DNA from: Planctomycetia bacterium
GTDB lineage: Bacteria > Planctomycetota > Phycisphaerae > Phycisphaerales > SM1A02
DNA: 12,228 bases
Direction: 5' to 3'
Assembly (NCBI GenBank): GCA_005799475.1
Contig: SYGQ01000189.1
Location: 1-12,228, forward strand
Shown here one piece after another: positions 6,015 through 12,228 of this stretch; position 1 is the stretch's first letter; each line of letters starts with the position of its first letter. The notes below the pieces were generated by a model, which was not told the DNA's origin, did no database searches, and saw only the letters and a list, made by a program, of their open reading frames with translations. Both the position numbers and the translations under genes were made by a program.

Positions 6015-9000
6015 GGTTCACTCTCCTTCGGCTTTGGTGGGTCGAGCGCTTCAGCGCCATCATTCGGATCGCCTGCCTCGGCAGGTGGGGGGGATTGGGT
6101 CTGCATGCGGCGTTCCACCGCCTTTCGAAGTTCGTCGGCGAGCCGCGCCGCGTTCTCTTGTCGCGTCGCAAGCATGCCCAGTGCCTCTGGCGAAGCACCC
6201 GAAGCCTCCGCACGGCGCGTGCGCTCGTAAATGGTCTTCTGGAGAGACCGCAGAACCTTCAACTCGGCGAGTGGTGGAATCGCTGGCTCGCCCTCCTGTG
6301 GGCCACCTCCACCTCCGGCACCGCCGCGTTGGTCCTGACTTTGCTCTGGGTCCGCAAATGGGTCATCCTTCTTTCGGGCTGCTTCGTCGAGGGCGAGCGC
6401 GAGACCCTTAAGGATCACGAGCAAGTCCCCTTCGACCTCAATCGCACGATCGAGTGGCGGACCCTCACGAAGTGCGTTGGCGGCCTCCGCTGCAGCCTCA
6501 GTGGCAAGCAGCGACGCTTCCATGAATGTGGCTGATGCCTTGACATCCTCAGACTCTTCCGGAATCGCCTCCAGCGACAGACGAATCTCGTCCTCCGCCA
6601 GCGCGAGGCGGCGCGCCTCCACGAGCGCCCTGCGCTCAGAGTTCTCTTCGCCGAGCGCGGCGGTTGCGGTGAGGATCCCTTCTTGGGACTCAGCGAGGGT
6701 TCGGTAGCGCTGTGAGAGTTCGCGCATGCGCTCCTCGCGCTGCGCGTCCTCGGTTCGCCGCTCTTGCTCGCGCGCGGCTGTGAGCGCTTCCTTGAACAGC
6801 GAAGTCGCCCTTGCCAGTGCTTCGTGCCCAGCGCCCACCTGCGCCGGAAGTGCGAGAAGTGCACCAGCGGCTCGGCTCTCGCTCTCGGCGCCTCGTTCGA
6901 CGAGCCGCACAACCCGTTGAGCTTCAGGTCCAGTGGCCCGCCCGTCCTCTGCAATCCCAAGCGCGTTGCGCGACACGGCGGCCGCCTGCTGACCAACCGT
7001 CGATGCCTCGCCCGCAACCGATCCTTGGAGCTGAATCCCTTGTTCCTCGACGCTCTCAGCGTCTTTCACGAGCGCCTCGATGGCGTCGGCCATTCCTGCA
7101 AGCCGACGGCGCAGTGTCGCGGTGCGCGACTTCTCGTCGTCGGCCAAGTCCTCCATCATCTGCCGAATCGTTGCCATGGCCGACGCTGACGCTTGCCGAG
7201 CTTCGTCAAGGTGGTTCTCCCGTGTGGCTTGCTCCGCTTGCTCAAGTCGCGTCGAGACGGCCTCGCTCTCTCCGCGCTTCGCCGCCTGTTGGAGGTTGGC
7301 CGCACGCGCGGGATCACTCTGTGCGACCTGCGCGCCTCGCTCTTGGAGTTCCTCCACCGCCTCGGTGGCAACCTGCGCCGCTTGTCGCGTGCTCTCGGCG
7401 GCACGATCGAGCGCGGCTGCCTCGTCTTCTCCAAGTTCCTCCCGTGGACGACCGATCGTTCGTGCGCCAGCCTGACTCCGCGCGTCGTCCGCACGGGTGA
7501 TCGCTTCGGCGACTCGCTCGAGCGACTTCGCCGCCGCCCATGCGTCCTTGTCTCGGTCGAGGAGTGCAGCAAGATCAGCGAGTTCACTGCGCACTTCGGA
7601 CTGCTTGGTGCGCGCTTCTTCCATGGCAGCGTTGCTGGACTTCGCATCCGTGGACCCCGAGGCGCGCTGCAGCGAGTCGCGTGCAGTATCGCTTCCCATC
7701 TGCGCCGCCTCGAGGATGTCAGCGGCCGCCGCCAGAAGGCTCTCAGATGCATCGTCGTGGACGCGGTTTCTCTGTGCGCGCTGTTCGATCGCGCCAAGTG
7801 TGTTCCGGAGTGCCTTGATGCGTTCACTGATCTCGGATTGTGGGCGGAGTTGCGTCATCGCGTCTTCTGCGCGATCAAGCAGCGCCCGCTCCCGTTCGTC
7901 GATACGAAGTGCGCCTTGCCGCAACGCCGCGAGCGAGTTGCGAGTCTCCTCGTCGAACTGTGCCCGGTTGAGGACACGGATTCGGCGGATCGACGAGCGT
8001 GTGGGCTCGCGTCGCGCGCCATCGCGTGTCAATGCATCGGCAGCAAGGCAGCTGACCTCGAAGATGTCACCAGGCGCCGCCTTGACCTCTTCCAAGTCCA
8101 GTGTGCCATCGACTTCAGCCTGAAGCACCATGTGCGCCTCAACACGAGCGATCTCCTTCGCCCAACCCTCACCGCGCCTGGCGTTGAGTGACAGCCAGAC
8201 GACACCAACATCGTCGCGCGCCTCGGCCCGGAGTGGGACGACCGCTGACGGGAGGACCGTTTCGTCTGCGGATGGATCGATCATCGTGGCTTCGGGTGCC
8301 GCGTCGGTAACGACATCCGTCGTGACAATGATGTCCTCCACATTTCTGACTCCATGGCCGTCAACAAGGTGCAGCGTGAGGACCCGGGACACATCAGCGG
8401 TCCACTTGAGGTGCCATCCGTCTGGACCCGCTGTGATGGTGAGCCCAACTGGCGCGCCAACGATGCCCTTGGGCATCCCCGAAAACAAGAAAGTCCGCTC
8501 ACGCCACGCCTCACCATCTGCTGTCGGAATCGGTAGCCGTGGGACGGTCTCAATGAGTAACTCGATCGTCGATCCTTCGAGGATCGGTTGTGGCACCTTG
8601 CCACGGGCATCCATGGCACGACCAAGGTCGAAGGTCTCAGGCACGCTCGACGAGGCATAGGGTGGTGGTGTCACTGTGGCCTTGACCGATGAGACAGTGG
8701 GCGCGTCCACAAACTCGATGCGCTGCGGCCGTGTCTCCATGTCGCGTGTGAGGAAGACGAACTCGATCGCATCGGCACCTGGCTCGATGAGCCGTTCGAA
8801 CCGAGTCTCACCTTGGTGCACCATCGATATCTCGCCCCACTCACCGGTGGCGCCAGAGCTGATGGTCCGCACACGAACCCACACTGGCTCGCTGATTGGA
8901 TCGCCCTTGAAGAGGTCGGCTCGCAGTGCGAGCGAGGTACGGTGTGGATGGTGTGTGGCGAAAGTCGTGCTTCGCACACTGGTCCGCGCTGGCCACTCTG

Positions 9001-9550
9001 CATGTGTCCATGGGGTGACGAACCGCTGCAGGCCGGTCAGCGCGAGTGTCGGAGCCATGACCGCGAAGATCCCCCAGATCCCGAGCACCGCAGCGAGGCC
9101 GAGCGCCTCGCGACGAAGTCGTGTGACGGAAACAAGTCGACGCAGGAGGTCGTGCGGCGCGAGGGCACTCGCGCTCTGGGCGACAGCATGGGCGAGCGCA
9201 CTCCCCTCATGTTGCGATGACTGCGCGAACTCGACACCAGACGCCAGTCTCCCGCGAGATGCTGCACACTGACTCTCGATGGACAACGCAAGGGAAACCA
9301 CACTCTCTCTTGCAACGAGCGTCGGGCTCACCCATCGTCGACCTAGCCACAGAAGCCACCACGCCGCGGCGAAGAGGAGGACCCAGCGCACACCCTCTGG
9401 AAATCGCACGAGTGCATCAAGCGCCACACAGGCACTCATCGCCAAGATGACAAGGCGTGCGACGATGACACAACCTTCGGCGACACGGATCCTTCGACGC
9501 GTCGTGGCGGCTCCAGTGAGCTCATTTGGGAGGTCTCGTGACACGGTCAT
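6011..9550 (-). CDS. Giant DUF4175-like membrane protein with long coiled coil
   Basis: This is a 1179-residue protein. I prefer ATG 9550, which lies 14 bases after the upstream stop and gives 'MTVSRDLPNEL' before a basic stretch. An in-frame ATG at 9598 would overlap the upstream gene by 34 bases. Membrane segments are at about 26-48, 55-70 and 149-173. The periplasmic part opens with 'RFVTPWTHAEWP' (176-187), then beta-rich regions carrying 'VTPPPYAS' (292-300) and 'ARDDVGVVWLSL' (444-455). These are landmarks of the DUF4175-like proteins encoded beside BatA/VWA genes. Residues about 530-1110 are almost uninterrupted charged helix (Ala/Glu/Arg-rich heptads), enough for a rod tens of nanometres long if extended. 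The last 30 residues or so are proline-rich and acidic. I infer a membrane-anchored rod or tether in an envelope complex with its operon partners. No enzymatic motif is visible. Confidence 0.85.
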   Translation of the reverse strand: MTVSRDLPNELTGAATTRRRIRVAEGCVIVARLVILAMSACVALDALVRFPEGVRWVLLFAAAWWLLWLGRRWVSPTLVARESVVSLALSIESQCAASRGRLASGVEFAQSSQHEGSALAHAVAQSASALAPHDLLRRLVSVTRLRREALGLAAVLGIWGIFAVMAPTLALTGLQRFVTPWTHAEWPARTSVRSTTFATHHPHRTSLALRADLFKGDPISEPVWVRVRTISSGATGEWGEISMVHQGETRFERLIEPGADAIEFVFLTRDMETRPQRIEFVDAPTVSSVKATVTPPPYASSSVPETFDLGRAMDARGKVPQPILEGSTIELLIETVPRLPIPTADGEAWRERTFLFSGMPKGIVGAPVGLTITAGPDGWHLKWTADVSRVLTLHLVDGHGVRNVEDIIVTTDVVTDAAPEATMIDPSADETVLPSAVVPLRAEARDDVGVVWLSLNARRGEGWAKEIARVEAHMVLQAEVDGTLDLEEVKAAPGDIFEVSCLAADALTRDGARREPTRSSIRRIRVLNRAQFDEETRNSLAALRQGALRIDERERALLDRAEDAMTQLRPQSEISERIKALRNTLGAIEQRAQRNRVHDDASESLLAAAADILEAAQMGSDTARDSLQRASGSTDAKSSNAAMEEARTKQSEVRSELADLAALLDRDKDAWAAAKSLERVAEAITRADDARSQAGARTIGRPREELGEDEAAALDRAAESTRQAAQVATEAVEELQERGAQVAQSDPARAANLQQAAKRGESEAVSTRLEQAEQATRENHLDEARQASASAMATIRQMMEDLADDEKSRTATLRRRLAGMADAIEALVKDAESVEEQGIQLQGSVAGEASTVGQQAAAVSRNALGIAEDGRATGPEAQRVVRLVERGAESESRAAGALLALPAQVGAGHEALARATSLFKEALTAAREQERRTEDAQREERMRELSQRYRTLAESQEGILTATAALGEENSERRALVEARRLALAEDEIRLSLEAIPEESEDVKASATFMEASLLATEAAAEAANALREGPPLDRAIEVEGDLLVILKGLALALDEAARKKDDPFADPEQSQDQRGGAGGGGGPQEGEPAIPPLAELKVLRSLQKTIYERTRRAEASGASPEALGMLATRQENAARLADELRKAVERRMQTQSPPPAEAGDPNDGAEALDPPKPKESEP
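6023..6026 (-). promoter_or_regulatory. Shine-Dalgarno GGAG for the 242-residue protein
   Basis: GGAG, within AAGGAGAG on the minus strand, lies eight bases before ATG 6014 and inside the final codons of the large upstream gene. It is the clearest ribosome binding site in the window. Together with the ATGA junction it indicates both coupling and independent initiation. Confidence 0.7.
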
Positions 9551-9564
9551 GCTCAGTCGAAATC

Positions 9565-11850
9565 CTAGGCCAATCGCAGTCGTCGCCGACCAATCCACTC
9601 AGCGAGGAACAGTGTGAGAACAGCGATCAGCGCGGCCGGAGAGTTCCAGATGGGGTCGATGATGGCCTGTTCTTTCGTGAGCGCACGGCGAGGCAGGAGC
9701 GTCTCAAGCCGGTTGAGTTCCGTCGGCGCGAGGACTGCTCCGCCAGTTCGCGTCGCCAGATCCGCCAATTGCGCGTGGTCGGTCTTTGGATCGAGAAGTT
9801 CCGCGTCGCTGCGCGTGACCTCAACGACCTGCTCGAGAATCCCCGTCCGCGAAGAATCGACATGGATCCGCCAGGCGCCCGGACTCTCTGGTGTCCAAGC
9901 GCCCACCCACTGCGCGCCGCTGCGCACAAGTTGGATCGATTGTCCAGACACTGTGCCCGATGAGTCGAGAGGCTCAGCGCGCGCCTCGAGCGGTGCATCG
10001 CCTGCCACGCCACCAGCCTTCGCATCCTGAACCTCCACTCGGATCAGTGCGGGTGCGCCCGCCTCAGGGCGGCGCGGCTCCGCGACGAGTCGGAATGGGC
10101 GATCGTCTCGCTGCACCGACCCTCGTGCGAGATATCGGATGAACTGGATCCAAAACCGTTCTTGGTAGGTCTCGCCGATGCCGTGCCGCCAACGCCATGT
10201 CTCGTCAGTCCCCACGAGCACAATGACGCCGGCCCCGTATCGCATCGAGACCACAAGCGCCGTCGGGTCGACACCCGATCTGGTCTGCGCTCGCGCAAGG
10301 ACTTCGGTCGCTGGCTTCAGTGAGTCTTGGTCGATGTGAAGCGCCCACTCAAGCCCTCCACGGTCGCCGTCACGACCGAGTGACACTGGCCACTCGTCTC
10401 GCGCGCCTTCACCGAGTTGGAGGACGCCCCCGCGGAGGGCTGCTGCGGTCGGTTCGAGAAACACCATCTCGTCCACGCGCTCAGGAATGCCTCGAATGGG
10501 GAGGAGGCTCTCAAGGTCCGTCCCGCGCCACGATCCGGGGGTTGATCGCTCGCCGACAATCCAAAGAAGCCCAGCGCCTCGTTCATTGACGGCTGATGCG
10601 ATGTGCTCGATCTGTGTCTGCGAGAGGCTGCTCCCAGGCACATCACCAATGATGAAGAGGTCGTAGTCCTCGAATTCATCGGTGGACTGAGGAAGGCGCT
10701 CGAGTGGTGCGTTGCCTTCTTGCGCGAAGTCCCGATCCGCCGAGAGCAGCATGACGGAGCTCTCGAGTGATTCCTCTCGAATCAGGAGATTCTTGAGATA
10801 GCGATACTCCCAGCGTGGGTAGCCCTCGATGTAGAGCACGCGAAGTGGGCGATCAACAAACTCAATCTCGATCGATCGCTCGTCGTTGCCTCGGACGAGG
10901 TCGTCGCCGCGACCTCGCACACGGACCATCCACTTGGTCGAACCCGCCCCTGGACTTGCCCCTGTGAGAACCGCATCAGCGTGGTCACCTGTGAACTCGG
11001 CCGGAGTCATCGTGACCGTGTCGATGATCCGGCCTGACTCCACATCGACCAGCTCAACTTCGACCGGGCCACTTGGGACACCACCAGCGCACTCAACGCG
11101 CGCCACAACAGGCACATGGTCGCGCACAAACGCTCGCGGCGCCGCCTCGAGCTCTGTGATGGAGAGATCTGTGACTGGCTCCGCTGACCCAACTGGGACT
11201 ACAAAGACCGGCAGTGCACGGGCCTGAAGGGCGTGAATGACTTCGCGATCGATGGGGCGCGGTGTCTTCCCGTCGGAGATGACAACGATGGCGCTTGCGG
11301 GTCGGCCCACAAGGCGTCTCAGTGCACTCTCGATGGGAAGACTCAGATCTGTCGTCCACCCATCCGCCGACGCGGGCGCATTTGGATCGAGGTCAAACGC
11401 CGATGCGTGAAAGCCCAGCCAGACAATCTCCCGCGTCGTGTCGATCCGTGACCACACATCGTCACGCATCACCCTCTGTGCGACACTCTCTCTCGCCAGT
11501 GGACGACCAGCCTCGTCGCGTTTGTCTTCGATGCTCATACTCCGGCTCCGGTCCACGAGCACGGCCACCCAGTCGGGTTCGCTCTCGAACACCCCGAGAC
11601 GAAGGAGTGGTCCAGCTGCGAGCGACACAAGGAGCAAGATGAGCGCCGCGCGAATGGCCGCGAGTGTGACCCGAGACCTTGGCGTTCCTATGACTCGCCG
11701 GTAGCTCCACCAACCAATTGCGACTGCGGCGACCCAGGTGAGAAGCCAGACCCAGTCGGCGAGTGGATACTGCCAGGCGAACTCGAGGCCGGTCGATCCG
11801 TGTGGGATGGACTCGATACCAAACAACCAGCGCATGATGGGTGTATTCAC
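9565..11850 (-). CDS. Membrane VWA protein with glutamine-amidotransferase-like domain
   Basis: This is a 761-residue protein. Membrane helices lie at about 31-50 and 62-86, with one C-terminal helix at 738-752 followed by basic residues. A von Willebrand A domain spans 93-222 with an intact metal-binding MIDAS: D100-x-S102-x-S104, T167 and D193 ('VISDGK'). A beta-rich stretch (228-333) leads to a class-I GATase-like Rossmann fold (336-575) with landmarks 'LYIEGYPRWEYRYLKNLL' (339-356), 'DLFIIGD' (397-403) and 'GTDETWRWRHG' (547-557). The nucleophile-elbow position reads 'VGERS' (432-436), and the only cysteine is C254, so amidotransferase activity is very unlikely. Such VWA-GATase proteins are typical of planctomycete and related BatA loci. 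GTG 11850 forms a GTGA overlap with the preceding stop and has GGGGA four bases upstream; ATG 11835 is the alternative. I infer a metal-dependent adhesion or assembly part of the operon's complex. Confidence 0.9.
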   Translation of the reverse strand: MNTPIMRWLFGIESIPHGSTGLEFAWQYPLADWVWLLTWVAAVAIGWWSYRRVIGTPRSRVTLAAIRAALILLLVSLAAGPLLRLGVFESEPDWVAVLVDRSRSMSIEDKRDEAGRPLARESVAQRVMRDDVWSRIDTTREIVWLGFHASAFDLDPNAPASADGWTTDLSLPIESALRRLVGRPASAIVVISDGKTPRPIDREVIHALQARALPVFVVPVGSAEPVTDLSITELEAAPRAFVRDHVPVVARVECAGGVPSGPVEVELVDVESGRIIDTVTMTPAEFTGDHADAVLTGASPGAGSTKWMVRVRGRGDDLVRGNDERSIEIEFVDRPLRVLYIEGYPRWEYRYLKNLLIREESLESSVMLLSADRDFAQEGNAPLERLPQSTDEFEDYDLFIIGDVPGSSLSQTQIEHIASAVNERGAGLLWIVGERSTPGSWRGTDLESLLPIRGIPERVDEMVFLEPTAAALRGGVLQLGEGARDEWPVSLGRDGDRGGLEWALHIDQDSLKPATEVLARAQTRSGVDPTALVVSMRYGAGVIVLVGTDETWRWRHGIGETYQERFWIQFIRYLARGSVQRDDRPFRLVAEPRRPEAGAPALIRVEVQDAKAGGVAGDAPLEARAEPLDSSGTVSGQSIQLVRSGAQWVGAWTPESPGAWRIHVDSSRTGILEQVVEVTRSDAELLDPKTDHAQLADLATRTGGAVLAPTELNRLETLLPRRALTKEQAIIDPIWNSPAALIAVLTLFLAEWIGRRRLRLA

Positions 11851-12228
11851 ACGGTCCCCGTGTGATGGGTGGGGCCCGACCCAATCGAGGCTGATCGTGC
11901 GAGAGCGCTCTCAGTGATGGCGAACACCACAAGCGCCCAGAAGAACCATGGCGCGATCGACTCACCACTCAGTGCGACCGCCACTGGAAGTGTTGGCGTC
12001 TCGCCCGCACCCGTCACTTTCCGCCTTGCCTCCTGTGCGAGGTCACCCTGTGCGATCGTGCAGCCAATCCCACGAAACATCCCCGTCACGGCGTCAGGTG
12101 GTGTTGGTGCGACGCGCGCTGCATCGGCGTCGATGTTCACAATGACCCAACCGACCCCAACTCCAACACCGTCTTGTGCTTGGTAGACCCCAGGACGAGT
12201 GAGTGGCTGAGCGAGTTTCCCTTGTGGA
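11847..12228 (-). CDS. C-terminal end of a BatA-like membrane protein (5' part outside window)
   Basis: The last 126 codons of a gene enter from the right edge. The frame is open through the edge, so the GTG at 12140 is internal rather than a start. The protein reads 'QPLTRPGVYQAQDG' at its beginning, then 'GWVIVNIDADAARVAPTPPDAV', an amphipathic stretch, one membrane helix ('IAPWFFWALVVFAITESALA') and a short polar tail. The order 'TRPGxY ... VNxDxxxxxxAPxxP ... TM helix' is how BatA-type proteins end in the MoxR/DUF58/BatA loci: a beta domain over the membrane followed by a final anchor. The stop overlaps the next gene as GTGA. The family assignment rests on this tail only. Confidence 0.7.
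   Translation of the reverse strand, partial: PQGKLAQPLTRPGVYQAQDGVGVGVGWVIVNIDADAARVAPTPPDAVTGMFRGIGCTIAQGDLAQEARRKVTGAGETPTLPVAVALSGESIAPWFFWALVVFAITESALARSASIGSGPTHHTGTV

Noticed and set aside
6072..6085. Perfect 6-base inverted repeat (CCTGCC/GGCAGG) near the 3' end of the coiled-coil gene
   Set aside because: The loop is only two bases, there is no following T run, and it lies inside a coding region; likely chance in proline/alanine-rich codons.
7193..8191. Long open frame on the plus strand (332 codons) opposite the giant coiled-coil gene
   Set aside because: The protein is Arg/Cys/Leu-rich without domains. It is antisense to a frame with clear DUF4175-like landmarks, and high GC keeps such shadows open.
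9551..9598. Upstream start (ATG 9598) for the giant coiled-coil protein
   Set aside because: It would overlap the preceding gene by 34 bases and adds 16 residues of no apparent role. ATG 9550 follows the stop by 14 bases.
1..12228. tRNA, rRNA, CRISPR array, insertion sequence or integrase
   Set aside because: No cloverleaf-like segments, spaced direct repeats, transposase motifs or terminal inverted repeats were noticed on either strand by reading. The window is filled with coding sequence of uniform style.

Overview
The window is high-GC, gene-dense bacterial DNA and looks like the Phycisphaerae side of the Planctomycetota. Three things suggest this: a paired 'DxNxD...NWG' dockerin-like module of the kind common in those genomes on a secreted protein, an operon of BatA-like, VWA/GATase-like and giant coiled-coil membrane proteins that is typical of planctomycetes, and an NPCBM-like secreted protein in the same operon. 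The placement rests on gene content and style, since there is no rRNA or other marker here.

Left edge (1-624): on the minus strand lies the N-terminal 180 codons of a secreted protein with a signal peptide, two dockerin-like calcium loops and the beginning of what looks like an arylsulfotransferase-type beta-propeller. It runs off the window. An 82-base gap with no clear promoter separates it from a divergent comEC gene.

Positions 625-3366 (+): a complete ComEC/Rec2 DNA-uptake channel with the N-terminal DUF4131-like region, the membrane competence domain and the C-terminal metallo-beta-lactamase domain. Its reading frame runs 300 bases into the convergent gene on the other strand.

Positions 3067-12228 (-): six genes on one strand form a compact operon, read from the right edge leftwards. 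They are (1) the C-terminal end of a BatA-like membrane protein, (2) a membrane VWA protein with a glutamine-amidotransferase-like fold, (3) a 1179-residue DUF4175-like membrane protein with an enormous coiled coil, (4) a 242-residue low-complexity protein with a conserved-looking C-terminal 'WGSLPPR' block, (5) a secreted alpha/alpha-toroid protein of the prenyltransferase/squalene-cyclase superfamily lacking the cyclase acid motif, and (6) a secreted beta-repeat protein with an NPCBM-like C-terminus. Junctions are GTGA, a 14-base gap, ATGA, GTGA and a 3-base gap, so the whole set is probably one translationally coupled transcript. In other bacteria BatA/VWA genes sit with a MoxR ATPase and a DUF58 protein; those would be expected just beyond the right edge. 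I infer that the set builds a cell-envelope machine with cytoplasmic-membrane, coiled-coil and periplasmic parts, but its function is not established.

The points most worth following are this operon as a possible undescribed envelope system, the exactly 300-base in-phase antisense overlap of comEC with the last operon gene, and the apparently inactive 'enzyme' folds (GATase-like without Cys, cyclase-like without DxDD) recruited to it. No RNA genes, CRISPR arrays, insertion sequences or recognisable terminators were found, and no stretch longer than 300 bases lacks a gene.
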